Source: Pseudomonas fluorescens
GTDB lineage: Bacteria; Pseudomonadota; Gammaproteobacteria; Pseudomonadales; Pseudomonadaceae
Direction of reading: 5' to 3'
Length of the DNA: 64,000 bases
NCBI RefSeq assembly: GCF_000730425.1
Contig: NZ_CP008896.1
Span: 3,534,001 to 3,598,000, forward strand
Part shown: positions 46,596 through 55,941 of the stretch, piece after piece
Layout of the letters: each line of letters starts with the position of its first letter
Position numbering within the stretch: position 1 is the stretch's first letter
The notes under the pieces: model-generated
What the model saw: only the letters and a program-made list of their open reading frames with translations
What the model was told of the DNA's origin: nothing
Database searches by the model: none
Translations under genes and position numbers: made by a program

Positions 46596-47600
46596 TCAGT
46601 TCCAGCCCGCACGATCCATCAGGCGAATGGCTTCAGCCTGGCGCTTGCCCGCCACTTCCACCGGCAGGGTATCGGCAACGAATTTGCCCCAGGCCGCCAC
46701 TTCTTCGGAGGGCTGCACCGCCGGGTTGGCCGGGAACTCCTGGTTGACGTCGGCAAAGATTTTTTGCGCCTCAGGCGTGGTCATCCACTCCACCAGAGCC
46801 TTGGCGGCTTGCGGGTGCGGTGCGTACTTGGTCAGGCCAATGCCCGATAGGTTGACATGTACGCCACGGTCGCCCTGGTTCGGCCAGAACAGCTTGACCC
46901 CCAGGTCCGGCTTTTGCTTGTGCAGGCGGCCGTAGTAGTACGTGTTGACGATGCCAACGTCACATTGCCCAGCGTTGATTGCTTCCAGCACAGCAACATC
47001 ATCGGAGAACACATCGGTGGACAGGTTATTCACCCAGCCCTTGATGATTTCTTCAGTCTTGGCCGCGCCATGGGTTTCGATCAGGGTGGCGGTCAGCGAC
47101 TGGTTGTAGACCTTCTTCGCCGTGCGCAGGCACAGGCGGCCTTCCCATTGCTTGTCGGCCAGGGCTTCGTAGGTGGTCAGCTCACTCGGTTTCACCCGGG
47201 CGGTGGAATAGGCGATGGTCCGCGCACGCAGGCTCAGGCCGGTCCAGGCATGGCTCGATGAACGATATTGCGCAGGGATATTGGCGTCGATCACCTTGGA
47301 GGTGAACGGTTGCAGGATACCCATCTGCTCGGCTTGCCAGAGGTTGCCGGCATCCACGGTCAGCAGCAGGTCGGCGGTGGCGTTCTCGCCTTCGGCCTTG
47401 ATGCGCTGCATCAGCGGCGCTTCCTTGTCGGTGATGAACTTCACCTGGACACCGGTTTTCTTGGTGTAGGCATCGAACACTGGCTTGATCAACTCGTCGA
47501 TACGAGAGGAATAGACCACCACTTCGTCAGCCGCCTGGGCGGTGGTGCTGGCGATAAGGGTGAGTGCCAGGGCAGTCAGGAGGCGCTTGGGGGCCAACAT
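46596..47600 (-). CDS. Periplasmic ferric-iron-binding protein (FbpA/HitA/AfuA type)
   Basis: 334 residues. Signal peptide ends [47 protein letters not shown] and the iron-coordinating di-tyrosine in [14 protein letters not shown]. Delivers Fe(III) to the permease downstream. Start at 47600; the frame to 47732 has no ribosome site. Confidence 0.92.
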   Translation of the reverse strand: MLAPKRLLTALALTLIASTTAQAADEVVVYSSRIDELIKPVFDAYTKKTGVQVKFITDKEAPLMQRIKAEGENATADLLLTVDAGNLWQAEQMGILQPFTSKVIDANIPAQYRSSSHAWTGLSLRARTIAYSTARVKPSELTTYEALADKQWEGRLCLRTAKKVYNQSLTATLIETHGAAKTEEIIKGWVNNLSTDVFSDDVAVLEAINAGQCDVGIVNTYYYGRLHKQKPDLGVKLFWPNQGDRGVHVNLSGIGLTKYAPHPQAAKALVEWMTTPEAQKIFADVNQEFPANPAVQPSEEVAAWGKFVADTLPVEVAGKRQAEAIRLMDRAGWN

Positions 47601-47629
47601 AGGTGCGGTCTCTCGTAGGAAAAGTGAAC

Positions 47630-47648
47630 GTAAATGATAAGGACTCAC
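47630..47648. promoter_or_regulatory. Possible Fur box upstream of the ferric-binding gene
   Basis: GTAAATGATAAGGACTCAC shares about 12 of 19 positions with the Fur consensus GATAATGATAATCATTATC. The first 7-mer is good, the second poor. Confidence 0.35.
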
Positions 47649-47739
47649 ATTTAGCATCTCAACCGAACACTGGGTGGAGGCGTTACGAGATGTTGCGTGA
47701 TTGGATTCTGAGGGTGCGGCAACTGGCCTCACAAAAGTG

Positions 47740-48963
47740 TCAGGCCTTGGCCAGATCCGGCAAATCCCCGGTCAAGCCCAGCGCCTGACGCACAAACAGC
47801 GCCTTAGCCTCAGGCATCTGATCAACCATCTTCAGCCCGGCATTGCGCAACCAGCGCAACGGCAGTTGGTCGGCCTGGAACAACCGCTCAAAGCCCTCCA
47901 TCGCCGCCATCAGCGCCAGATTGTGCGGCATGCGCCGCCGCTCGTAGCGGCTAAGCACCTTCACATCCGCCAAGCGCTCACCGCGCTCGCTGGCCTGCAG
48001 CAACACCTCGGCCAACACCGCCGCATCGAGGAAGCCCAGGTTCACGCCCTGCCCGGCCAACGGGTGGATAACGTGGGCCGCATCGCCAATCAGCGCCAGG
48101 CCTTCGGCGACGTAGCGCTTGGCGTGGCGCTGGCGCAACGGCACACACAGGCGTGGGTCGGCACTGACCACGCTGCCCAGCCGCCCTTCAAAGGCGCGCT
48201 CCAGTTCGCGGCAGAAGCTTTCGTCGTCCAGGGCCATCAGGCGCTCGGATTCACTCGGCGTGGTCGACCAGACGATGGAACACCAATCTTCCTGACCATC
48301 ACGTACCAACGGCAGGAACGCCAGTGGCCCATGATCGGTAAAACGCTGCCAGGCCGTGCGCTGGTGCGGCTGGCTGCTGCGCACGCTGGTGACGATGGCG
48401 TGGTGCAGGTAATCCCATTCGCGGGTGGCAGTGCCCGTCAGGCGGCGCACGGCCGAGTTGGCGCCGTCGGCGGCGATCACCAGCGGCGCCCGCAGGGTGC
48501 GGCCATCGGCCAGGGTCAGCAACCAGTCATCGCCGGAGCGGCGCATCTGCTCCAGGCGGGCATTGGCCAGCAGCCCCAGGTCGCAGTCGTGCAGGCGCTC
48601 AAGCAAGGCGTCCTGGACCACGCGGTTTTCGACGATATGTCCCAGCACCTCGGCATGCACGCTGGCCGCTGAAAAGTGGATCTGCCCGGTACCGCTGCCA
48701 TCCCACACCTGCATCTGGCCGTAAGGGCTGGCGCGGCGGCTGGCGATGCCGTCCCACACCCCCAGGCGCTCAAGAATACGCTGGCTGGCCGCCGACAAGG
48801 CGCTCACCCGCGGCTCAAACGGAGCATCGGCGTCAAACGGTTTGACGCTCAAGGGGCTGCCGTCGAGCAGCAGCACTTGCAGGCCACTGCCTTGCAACGC
48901 CAGCGCCAGGGCGCTTCCGACCATTCCGGCCCCGACAATCAGCACATCTGCGCGCATGTCCAT
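47740..48963 (-). CDS. UbiH/UbiF family FAD-dependent ubiquinone hydroxylase (VisC/UbiI position)
   Basis: 407 residues. GXGXXG FAD motif [18 protein letters not shown] (about 6-23), [10 protein letters not shown] (about 170) and [31 protein letters not shown] (about 285-315). Aromatic-ring hydroxylase of ubiquinone synthesis. Last gene of the ygfB-pepP-ubiH-DUF4442 set, the place of PA5221 (recalled, UbiI-type). Confidence 0.92.
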   Translation of the reverse strand: MDMRADVLIVGAGMVGSALALALQGSGLQVLLLDGSPLSVKPFDADAPFEPRVSALSAASQRILERLGVWDGIASRRASPYGQMQVWDGSGTGQIHFSAASVHAEVLGHIVENRVVQDALLERLHDCDLGLLANARLEQMRRSGDDWLLTLADGRTLRAPLVIAADGANSAVRRLTGTATREWDYLHHAIVTSVRSSQPHQRTAWQRFTDHGPLAFLPLVRDGQEDWCSIVWSTTPSESERLMALDDESFCRELERAFEGRLGSVVSADPRLCVPLRQRHAKRYVAEGLALIGDAAHVIHPLAGQGVNLGFLDAAVLAEVLLQASERGERLADVKVLSRYERRRMPHNLALMAAMEGFERLFQADQLPLRWLRNAGLKMVDQMPEAKALFVRQALGLTGDLPDLAKA

Positions 48964-48966
48964 GCT

Positions 48967-49452
48967 TTATGCCTGTTTCGCTGGCGGCTTGCGCCGCACG
49001 TAAAGGGTTTTGTCGACTCGCGCCACCAGGGTGCCGGAGCCGTCGTGAATCTGTACCTTGAGGTGTGGCAAGTACTTCTCGCCACCCTCGGTCTGGCGCC
49101 GCACCTCATCCAGCAAGGCCTGGTCGATGGAGAACTCGGCAAACACCGGTCCTTTGCCCGGTGAGATGAAATCGATACTGGCGGCCTTGTCCCAGACGAT
49201 GTAGTCGCGCCCCAGGTTCTCCATCAACATCAGCATGTAGAACGGGTCGACCATCGAGTACAGGCTGCCGCCAAACTGCGTTCCGACGTAATTGCGGTTG
49301 TACCAGCCCAGGCCCATGCGCACTTTGGCATGACGAAAGTCAGCACTCAGGTGCTGGACCCGTACCCCGGCACCGAGGTACGGCGGGTACAGGCTCAAGA
49401 CCCAGCGCAACAACCGCGCCTTGCCCAGGCGCTCGATCAGCCACTTACGCAT
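48967..49452 (-). CDS. DUF4442 hot-dog fold protein
   Basis: 161 residues. WYNRNYVGTQFGGSLYSMVDPFYMLMLMENLG and ISPGKGPVFAEFSIDQALLDEVRRQTEGGEKYLPHLKV place it in DUF4442, a thioesterase-like hot-dog family. The catalytic residue expected of thioesterases is not obvious. It overlaps ubiH by 8 bases and is 3 bases from the next hydroxylase, so it is locked into the ubiquinone operon. Confidence 0.83.
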   Translation of the reverse strand: MRKWLIERLGKARLLRWVLSLYPPYLGAGVRVQHLSADFRHAKVRMGLGWYNRNYVGTQFGGSLYSMVDPFYMLMLMENLGRDYIVWDKAASIDFISPGKGPVFAEFSIDQALLDEVRRQTEGGEKYLPHLKVQIHDGSGTLVARVDKTLYVRRKPPAKQA

Positions 49453-50632
49453 CGGGGCGCGTACCCAGGCCCATGGCCTGCCGGGCGAACCAGCGTTTGG
49501 CCGGCGGCAGCAGGTCCAGGCCCAGCAGGCCAAGGTTGCGGCCCATGGCGACCAATGGCTGGCCGCTGCCGAACAGGCGGGTGACCTGGTCGGAGAAGCC
49601 CACGGTCAGTTGTTGATCCAGGCGCTGGCGTTCGCGGTAGGCCTGCAGAGTCGCCAGGTCGCCCGGCACCGCAGGCCCGGCCAGCAAGGCCTCGGCCAAC
49701 GCATAGGCATCGCGCAGGGACAGGTTGAAACCCTGGCCGGCAATCGGGTGCAGGCTATGGGCGGCGTTGCCGAGGATCACCAGGTGCGAGCGTACTTGTT
49801 CTTCGGCCTCCACCAGGGTCAACGGGTAAAGGTGACGCGCGCCGACCTGCTTGAGGGTGCCCAGGCGATAGCCGAACACACCCTGCAGCTCGCTGAGGAA
49901 ACTGCGCTCATCCAGCTGTGCCAGGCGCTGGGCGTCCATGCCGACGCGGGTCCAGACCAGTGCGCAGCGGTTGTCCGCCAACGGCAGCAAGGCCATCGGG
50001 CCGTCATCGGTGAAGCGCTCGAACGCCTCGCCGTTATGGGCTTCGCTGGGGGTGATGTTGGCGATCAGGGCGCTCTGGTTGTATGGCCGTTGCTTGACGC
50101 CAATGCCCAGCTGCTCGCGCAACCCGGAGCGGCCACCATCAGCCAGTACCGCAAGGTCACACTCGATGACGGTTTCATCGTCGAGGGTCAGGCGATAACC
50201 ATCGGCCAACGGTTCCATGCGGCTGACGTGCGCCGGGCAGCGCCAACTGATCACGTCTTTGTCCAGGCCTTGCCACAGGCACTGCCCAAGCCAGGCGTTT
50301 TCCACCACATAGCCCAGGGCCGGTACGCCTTCTTCCAGCGCCGACAAGCGTGCGGTAGAGAAGCGGCCACGGTCGGAAACGTGGATTTGCTTGATCGGCT
50401 CGGCGCGCCGGGAAATGTCCTGCCATACGCCCAGGCGCTGGTAAATCTGCCGCGCCCCAAACGACAGCGCCGAAGAGCGCGCGTCGTAGCTCGGCTGATA
50501 GCTGTCGCCGGGGGCGAAGGGTTCGATCAACACGATCTTCCAGCCCCGGGCCTTGGCCCCGGCCTGCAACGCCAGCGCCAGGCTGGCGCCCACCAGGCCG
50601 CCGCCGATAATCGCCAGGTTGACCCGGCTCAT
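49445..50632 (-). CDS. ubiH: 2-octaprenyl-6-methoxyphenol hydroxylase (UbiH)
   Basis: 395 residues. FAD motif LAIIGGGLVGASLALAL, ADGGRSGLRE, LGNAAHSLHPIAGQGFNLSLRDAYALAE. Hydroxylates the ring during ubiquinone synthesis. The ATG overlaps the pepP stop (ATGA). Confidence 0.93.
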   Translation of the reverse strand: MSRVNLAIIGGGLVGASLALALQAGAKARGWKIVLIEPFAPGDSYQPSYDARSSALSFGARQIYQRLGVWQDISRRAEPIKQIHVSDRGRFSTARLSALEEGVPALGYVVENAWLGQCLWQGLDKDVISWRCPAHVSRMEPLADGYRLTLDDETVIECDLAVLADGGRSGLREQLGIGVKQRPYNQSALIANITPSEAHNGEAFERFTDDGPMALLPLADNRCALVWTRVGMDAQRLAQLDERSFLSELQGVFGYRLGTLKQVGARHLYPLTLVEAEEQVRSHLVILGNAAHSLHPIAGQGFNLSLRDAYALAEALLAGPAVPGDLATLQAYRERQRLDQQLTVGFSDQVTRLFGSGQPLVAMGRNLGLLGLDLLPPAKRWFARQAMGLGTRPDA

Positions 50633-51951
50633 CGGGCGGCCGCCATCAGTGCTTCAATCTCGGCCACGCCCTTGGGTACGCCACCGGTCAGAATTTCACA
50701 GCCTTGCTTGGTCACCACCACGTCGTCCTCGATGCGCACGCCTATGCCACGCCATTTCTTTGCCACGTTCTGGTTGTCCGGGGCAATGTAGATGCCCGGT
50801 TCCACGGTCAGGGCCATGCCCACTTCCAGCACCCGCCATTCGCCGCCGACCTTGTACTCGCCGACATCATGCACATCCATGCCCAGCCAGTGCCCGGCAC
50901 GGTGCATGTAGAACGCCTTGTAGGCTTCGCTGGCGATCAATTCGTCCACATCACCCTGCAACAAACCCAACTTCACCAGCCCGGCAGTGATGACGTGCAC
51001 CGTCGCCTCATGGGCCTGGTTCCAGTGCTTGTCCGGCGCGATCTGCGCAAAAGCGGCTTCCTGGGAGGCCAGCACCACTTCGTAGATCGCCTTCTGCTCG
51101 GCGGAGAACTTGCCATTGACCGGCCAGGTACGGGTGATATCGCTGGCATAGCAGTCGATCTCACAACCGGCGTCGATCAAGACCAGGTCACCGTCCTTGA
51201 GCAGCGCGTCATTCTGCTGGTAGTGCAGGATGCAGCTATTGCGCCCCGAAGCAACGATGGAGCCATAGGCCGGCATCTTCGCCCCGCCCCGGCGGAACTC
51301 GTAGTCCAGCTCGGCTTCCAGGCTGAACTCATGCAACCCGGCGCGGCAGGCCTGCATCGCCCGGATATGGGCCGCACAGGAAATCCGTGCGGCTTCGCGC
51401 ATGACCTTCACTTCTGCGGCGGATTTATACAGGCGCATGTCGTGCAGCAGATGATCCAGGGCAACGAATTCGTTCGGCGGCTGCGCACCGAGGTGCGCCT
51501 TGGAGCGGATCACGTTGATCCACTCCATCAGGTGCCGGTCGAATTCGGCATTGCTGCCCATGGCCGAGTACACGCGGTCGCGGCCTTCGATCAGGCCGGG
51601 CAGGATGTCGTCGATATCGGTAATCGGGAAGGCATCGTCGGCACCGTATTCGCGAATCGCGCCTTCGGTGCCGGCACGCAGGCCGTCCCACAACTCGCGC
51701 TCGGCATTGCGTTCACGGCAAAACAGCACGTATTCGCCATGAATGCGCCCAGGCATCAGCACGATCACCGCTTCGGGTTCGGGAAAGCCGCTCAGGTATT
51801 GGAAGTCGCTGTCCTGGCGGTAGACGTGCTCGACATCACGGTTGCGGATCGCCACGGCGGCGGCCGGCAGGATCGCGATGCTGTTGGGTTCCATCTGCGC
51901 CATGAGCGCCTTGCGGCGGCGGGTGTATTCCGCCTTGGGGATATGGATCAT
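50629..51951 (-). CDS. pepP: Xaa-Pro aminopeptidase (aminopeptidase P)
   Basis: 440 residues, M24B pita-bread fold. Metal ligands Asp260, Asp271, His354, Glu384 and Glu408, matching E. coli PepP almost residue for residue. The start at 51951 gives MIHIPKAEYTRRR. Removes the first residue before proline. Frame continues to 52218 through ygfB but is not coding there. Confidence 0.94.
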   Translation of the reverse strand: MIHIPKAEYTRRRKALMAQMEPNSIAILPAAAVAIRNRDVEHVYRQDSDFQYLSGFPEPEAVIVLMPGRIHGEYVLFCRERNAERELWDGLRAGTEGAIREYGADDAFPITDIDDILPGLIEGRDRVYSAMGSNAEFDRHLMEWINVIRSKAHLGAQPPNEFVALDHLLHDMRLYKSAAEVKVMREAARISCAAHIRAMQACRAGLHEFSLEAELDYEFRRGGAKMPAYGSIVASGRNSCILHYQQNDALLKDGDLVLIDAGCEIDCYASDITRTWPVNGKFSAEQKAIYEVVLASQEAAFAQIAPDKHWNQAHEATVHVITAGLVKLGLLQGDVDELIASEAYKAFYMHRAGHWLGMDVHDVGEYKVGGEWRVLEVGMALTVEPGIYIAPDNQNVAKKWRGIGVRIEDDVVVTKQGCEILTGGVPKGVAEIEALMAAAR

Positions 51952-51971
51952 GGGCAGGTGGGTTCCCTCTT

Positions 51972-52529
51972 TTAGTGCAGCGACGGCTTGGCGGCTGCCG
52001 GTTGCGCAGACTTTTTGGTCTCGGTGAACAGCAGCAGCGGCGCGACGCGCAGGTATTCCATGACTTCCATATAGTCGCCTTCGCCGTCTTCGGACTCTTC
52101 CAGGGCGTCTTGCACCTGGGAGATGGCCGCCAGGTCCTGCAGCACTTCCTGGGCATCGGTACTCAGTTCCAGGCCACCGGAATTCACGCCAAAGCCGTGG
52201 AGAAAGCCTTGGCACCATTGGCCCAGTGCAGCGGCGCGCTCGGTGAGCGGCGCATCGTCGGTTGGCAGCAGCAGGACCACGGTGACGTCATCACCGGTCA
52301 ACTCGCCCTTGACCATCTCTTGCAGGCCGATCAGCGCGGCGCGCACATTGTCTTCAGGCTCTTTCTCCAGCAGTTCGGCCACGTCGGCCAGCCAGTTGTC
52401 GGCGTCAAAACCGACGCCGGTGCAACTGCGGCCCAGGAGCACGCCATGCAGTTCGGCAGGCGAGCAAGGGTGGCCGCTGGTGCTCAGCAGTTTGGAAAAA
52501 GCGTCGTACGGGGAATTCTGAATAGGCAT
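51972..52529 (-). CDS. ygfB: YgfB/YecA family protein (UPF0149)
   Basis: 185 residues, all-helical, with [16 protein letters not shown] near the N terminus and [11 protein letters not shown] about residue 105. No C-terminal SEC-C zinc motif, so YgfB rather than YecA group. In P. aeruginosa YgfB dampens expression of the amidase AmpDh3 and so affects beta-lactam resistance. First gene of the operon. Confidence 0.9.
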   Translation of the reverse strand: MPIQNSPYDAFSKLLSTSGHPCSPAELHGVLLGRSCTGVGFDADNWLADVAELLEKEPEDNVRAALIGLQEMVKGELTGDDVTVVLLLPTDDAPLTERAAALGQWCQGFLHGFGVNSGGLELSTDAQEVLQDLAAISQVQDALEESEDGEGDYMEVMEYLRVAPLLLFTETKKSAQPAAAKPSLH

Positions 52530-52666
52530 GATGAGCTAGGCGCCAGGCGGCGCGATGTCTAGAATGAAGCGCTGTATCCTAGCACCGGCAGACGCACCCG
52601 ACTATCAAGGGCGTCAGATCGTTTATCCTGCAGTTGCCATTCATCAGACAAATCCAGTGGAACCCC

Positions 52667-52876
52667 ATGGAAGACACCGACTTGCAAGCGCTGATGGCCA
52701 GACTCGAATTGCTAATTACCCGGGTCGAGCAACTAAAGAGTCAAAACGGACTCCTATTAGCTCAGGAAAAGACCTGGCGCGAGGAACGCGCGCACCTCAT
52801 TGAAAAAAACGAAATCGCCCGGCGTAAGGTCGAATCGATGATTTCGCGCCTGAAGGCCCTGGAGCAAGACTCATGA
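52667..52876 (+). CDS. Small coiled-coil protein, TIGR02449 (ZapB-like)
   Basis: 69 residues, nearly one continuous coiled coil (LQALMARLELLITRVEQLKSQNGLLLAQEKTWREERAHLIEKN) with heptad leucines. Divergent from ygfB. Its stop overlaps zapA as ATGA, so a cell-division role beside ZapA is plausible. The start at 52667 follows a weak site. Confidence 0.87.
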   Translation: MEDTDLQALMARLELLITRVEQLKSQNGLLLAQEKTWREERAHLIEKNEIARRKVESMISRLKALEQDS

Positions 52877-53190
52877 GTTCAAGCAATAGCGTCACCGTGC
52901 AGATTCTCGACAAAGAGTATTCGATCATCTGCCCCCAGGAAGAGCGCAGCAACCTGGTGAGCGCTGCCCGCTACCTGGATGGCAAGATGCGTGAAATCCG
53001 CAGCAGCGGCAAAGTCATTGGCGCCGACCGAATCGCCGTGATGGCCGCGCTGAACATTACCCACGATTTGCTGCATAAGCAGGAACGCCCTGACGTACAG
53101 GCCAGCGGCTCGACACGCGAGCAAGTGCGTGACCTGCTCGAACGCGTTGACCTGGTGCTGTCTACCGACCAGGAACCACCCAAGGGCTGA
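52873..53190 (+). CDS. zapA: Cell division protein ZapA
   Basis: 105 residues. VTVQILDKEYSIICPQEERSNLVSAARYLDGKMREIR, then IAVMAALNITHDLL and a C-terminal coiled coil. Bundles FtsZ filaments. Followed directly by the ssrS promoter, as in other gammaproteobacteria. Confidence 0.94.
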   Translation: MSSSNSVTVQILDKEYSIICPQEERSNLVSAARYLDGKMREIRSSGKVIGADRIAVMAALNITHDLLHKQERPDVQASGSTREQVRDLLERVDLVLSTDQEPPKG

Positions 53191-53209
53191 TTGCCACGCC
53201 TGTTTGGGG

Positions 53210-53215
53210 TATACT
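53210..53215 (+). promoter_or_regulatory. -10 box of the 6S RNA promoter
   Basis: TATACT, 7 or so bases before the expected 6S 5' end. The -35 is weak; TTGCCA at 53191 is too close for an ordinary spacer. Confidence 0.6.
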
Positions 53216-53220
53216 CCCCT

Positions 53221-53399
53221 CACTCCCTGGCGTGCTTGCCAGTCGGCGATGTCCCTGAGCCGATTCGCACTACCCTGGAAGTTGCACGTTGGGCTGGTGT
53301 GCATGTCCGCTAGACGGAAAGCCTTAAAGCCTACTGCTTCTTCCACCTTGAACTTTCGGGTTCAAGGGCTAAGTCGACAGCGGTTCTGTCGGGGAGCCT
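53221..53399 (+). ncRNA. ssrS: 6S RNA
   Basis: About 180 bases between zapA and the 5-formyl-THF cyclo-ligase gene, the conserved place of ssrS. The 5' CTCCCTGGCGTGCTTGCCAG and 3' CTGTCGGGGAGCC ends pair, and the TTCCACCTTGAACTTTCGGGTTCAAGG hairpin plus the central bubble are 6S hallmarks. Binds sigma70-RNA polymerase in stationary phase. Ends are estimates within about 10 bases. Confidence 0.9.
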
Positions 53400-53411
53400 G
53401 ATTCCCAAACT

Positions 53412-53441
53412 CAATGCCAGTCTTCGGACTGGCATTGTTTT
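53412..53441 (+). terminator. Terminator after 6S RNA
   Basis: CAATGCCAGTC-TTCG-GACTGGCATTG, perfect 11-base stem with a UUCG tetraloop, then TTTT. It lies before the ygfA start at 53456. Confidence 0.9.
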
Positions 53442-53455
53442 ATGAGCCGAACACC

Positions 53456-54091
53456 ATGACCGAACCTGCGCCGCTTTCCCGTCCGCAACTTCGACGCATG
53501 TTGCGCAAGGCACGCCGTGCCCTGACGCCAAGCGAGCAGCGCCAGGCCGCCACTGGCCTGTATCGCCAACTGGCACAGCACCCGCTGTTTCGCCGGGCCA
53601 AACATATTTCCCTGTACCTGCCGACGGATGGCGAAATCGATCCGCGCTTGCTGCTGCGCGCGGCCCAGCGCCGGGGCAAGGCCACCTACCTGCCGGTGCT
53701 CAGCGCCTGGCCACGGACCAAGATGGTGTTCCAGCGCGTGGGCCCCAGGGAAAAACTTGCGCCCAATCGCTTTGGCATTCTTGAGCCACGGATCAATGTC
53801 GGCCGCCAGCGCAAGATCTGGGCGCTGGACCTGGTGCTATTGCCGCTGGTGGGTTTCGACGACACGGGCGGGCGGCTGGGTATGGGTGGCGGCTTTTACG
53901 ATCGCAGCCTGGCCTACCTGGCGCGCCGCTGTGCCTGGCGCAAGCCGACGCTGCTGGGCCTGGCCCATGAATGTCAGAAAGTCGAACGACTGGTACAGGC
54001 AAGCTGGGACGTGCCGCTAAAAGGCACCGTTACCGATAGAAAGTGGTATGTCGCAGAGGGGACGCCGCTGGAATCAACGGCGCCAAAATAG
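53456..54091 (+). CDS. ygfA: 5-formyltetrahydrofolate cyclo-ligase
   Basis: 211 residues. Signature GGRLGMGGGFYDRSL near residue 140, and a basic substrate-binding N terminus. Converts 5-formyl-THF to methenyl-THF with ATP. Standard partner of ssrS. ATG at 53456 used because the frame upstream is the 6S terminator. Confidence 0.93.
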   Translation: MTEPAPLSRPQLRRMLRKARRALTPSEQRQAATGLYRQLAQHPLFRRAKHISLYLPTDGEIDPRLLLRAAQRRGKATYLPVLSAWPRTKMVFQRVGPREKLAPNRFGILEPRINVGRQRKIWALDLVLLPLVGFDDTGGRLGMGGGFYDRSLAYLARRCAWRKPTLLGLAHECQKVERLVQASWDVPLKGTVTDRKWYVAEGTPLESTAPK

Positions 54092-54093
54092 CG

Positions 54094-54243
54094 TCAACGC
54101 TTGAAGGTTTGTTGCTGCTGCTGTGCAAATTCAACCGGGACTTCGGTCTTGTTCGACCACAGGCTTTGCGCATACCCGGTGGTCACGACGCCCAGACCGA
54201 ACAAAATAACCAAAATCCATAGTAAATCCGGTTTGCGTTTCAT
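54094..54243 (-). CDS. Small single-span membrane protein, 49 residues
   Basis: MKRKPDLLWILVILFGLGVV begins the protein; one membrane segment (about 7-25), then a short polar tail ending in a five-Gln run and TFKR. GAAGGGGGG, an excellent ribosome site, is 6-8 bases before the ATG. Two bases separate its stop from the convergent ygfA stop. It was found by reading the gap and has the composition of a real gene. Function unknown. Confidence 0.78.
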   Translation of the reverse strand: MKRKPDLLWILVILFGLGVVTTGYAQSLWSNKTEVPVEFAQQQQQTFKR

Positions 54244-54439
54244 CGATTGCCCCCCTTCAGGCATATCACACACGATGACAGCAACGTTCCAAAATAGTCC
54301 GTTCCAGCTGCGTCAAGCTTAAAATCCCGGCATTCTGCGTGAACGTGAACCAACACGCAAACCTTGACGTCAACCGACCGTCGGTTTGTCATGAAAGTGA
54401 CGCACAACCGGCTCACCTACCTGCAAAGGAGCAAAAACC
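54244..54439. other. Intergenic gap before the EVE gene
   Basis: 196 bases with no supported gene. It holds the divergent promoters of the 49-residue gene and the EVE gene. AAAGGAG precedes the EVE start. Confidence 0.5.
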
Positions 54440-54889
54440 ATGGCCTATTGGCTGATGAAATCCGAGCCCGATGAGCTGTCCATCAAGGGCCTGGAAAAAC
54501 TCGGCGAGGCGCGCTGGGATGGCGTGCGCAATTACCAGGCGCGCAACTTCCTGAGGGCCATGGCCGTGGGTGACGCGTTTTTCTTCTACCACTCCAGTTG
54601 CCCGGAACCAGGCATTGCCGGCGTAGGGAAAATCATCGAAGCGGCTTACCCGGACCCGACGGCACTGGAACCTGGCAGCCATTACTTCGATGCCAAGGCC
54701 ACGCCGGAAAAAAATCCGTGGAGCGCGATCACCGTTGCCCACGCCGAAACCTTCCCCAAAGTCCTTCGGCTCGGCTACCTCAAGCAGCAGGCAGCCCTGG
54801 CCGAATTGCCGCTGGTGCAAAAAGGCAGTCGCTTGTCAGTGATGCCGGTGACGGCGCAGCAATGGGCGGCAGTAATGGCCTTGCGCTGA
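54440..54889 (+). CDS. EVE domain protein
   Basis: 149 residues, EVE (PUA-like) fold filling the whole protein: MAYWLMKSEPDELSIKGLE, WDGVRNYQARNFLRAMAVGD, FFYHSSCPEPGIAGVGKI. The pocket is thought to read modified bases in DNA or RNA. Same family as human THYN1. Confidence 0.92.
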   Translation: MAYWLMKSEPDELSIKGLEKLGEARWDGVRNYQARNFLRAMAVGDAFFFYHSSCPEPGIAGVGKIIEAAYPDPTALEPGSHYFDAKATPEKNPWSAITVAHAETFPKVLRLGYLKQQAALAELPLVQKGSRLSVMPVTAQQWAAVMALR

Positions 54890-54975
54890 CGCTTAAAGGT
54901 ATTCATTTGACCGGTATCAACGGCTATCGGTTACGATCCGGGCAAACTAGGAAGCTAACACCGCAGGATGCACCC

Positions 54976-55941
54976 ATGTCGACGCCACATCGCCGTTCGC
55001 AGTTCTTCGCCTTTCTCCTGATCTTGCTGCTGGTGGCCGCCGGCGGCTTCGGCTACTGGAAATCCACCCTCGATCGCCTGCCAGAAGGCCTGAGCATGGG
55101 CAACGGTCGCCTGGAATCCACCGAAGTGCAGATCGCCACCAAGGTCCCTGGCCGCCTGGCCGAAGTGCGGGTCGATGAAGGCGACAAGGTGCTCAAGGGC
55201 CAACTGCTGGCGCGTATCGATACGCGCACCCTGGAGGCCCAACGCTCCCAGGCCGAGGCTGAAGTGCTGCGCGCCAAGGAAAACTTCGCCGCCGCCGAAG
55301 CCAACGTGCAACTGCGCCAGAGCGAAAACCTGCTGGCCAGCCAGGAACTCAAGCGCACCCAGGAGCTGTACCGACGCGGCTTCGCCAGCGCGCAGCTGAT
55401 CGACCAGCAACAGGCGCGGCAGAGCACCGGCAACGCAGCGGTGGTAGCGGCCCAGGCCCAGGTCAATGCGGTCAAGGCCGCCATCGGTGCCGCCCGGGCG
55501 CAGGTGGCGCAACTGACCAGTGAAATCGAGGACAGCAGCCTGCGCGCGCCCATCGACGGCGTCATCCAATTACGCCTGGCCGAACCCGGCGAAGTACTCG
55601 GTGCCGGCGGCCGGGTGTTGCTGCTGATCGACCCGAATGACCAGTACATGAACCTCTACCTCCCCGCTTCCGTCACCGGCCGCCTGACCGTGGGCAGCGA
55701 GGCGCGGATCGTGCTCGATGCCCTGCCGGATCAGCCGCTGCCGGCGAAAATCAGCTTTGTCGCGGCCAAGTCCCAGTTCACCCCCAAGGAAGTGGAAACC
55801 CGCGACGAACGCCAGAAACTGGTGTTCCGCGTCAAGCTGCGCCTGACTCAACCCAGCGCCGTGCCCCAGGCCAAGCCCGGCATGCCGGGCGCCGGCTACG
55901 TGCGCACCGCCGATCTGGACTGGCCGGCCAACCTGCAATGA
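54976..55941 (+). CDS. HlyD-family membrane fusion protein (YhiI-like)
   Basis: 321 residues: membrane anchor (about 10-28), lipoyl half (ESTEVQIATKVPGRLAEVRVDEGDKVLKGQLLARID), coiled coil (about 90-200), second lipoyl half and beta-barrel (LRAPIDGVIQLRLAEPGEVLGAGGRVLLLID). Periplasmic adaptor of the ABC transporter that follows. ATGA overlap with the next gene. Confidence 0.9.
   Translation: MSTPHRRSQFFAFLLILLLVAAGGFGYWKSTLDRLPEGLSMGNGRLESTEVQIATKVPGRLAEVRVDEGDKVLKGQLLARIDTRTLEAQRSQAEAEVLRAKENFAAAEANVQLRQSENLLASQELKRTQELYRRGFASAQLIDQQQARQSTGNAAVVAAQAQVNAVKAAIGAARAQVAQLTSEIEDSSLRAPIDGVIQLRLAEPGEVLGAGGRVLLLIDPNDQYMNLYLPASVTGRLTVGSEARIVLDALPDQPLPAKISFVAAKSQFTPKEVETRDERQKLVFRVKLRLTQPSAVPQAKPGMPGAGYVRTADLDWPANLQ

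Noticed and set aside
49421..50791. 456-codon open frame antisense to ubiH
   Set aside because: Shadow of ubiH with Gln/His/Ala-rich composition.
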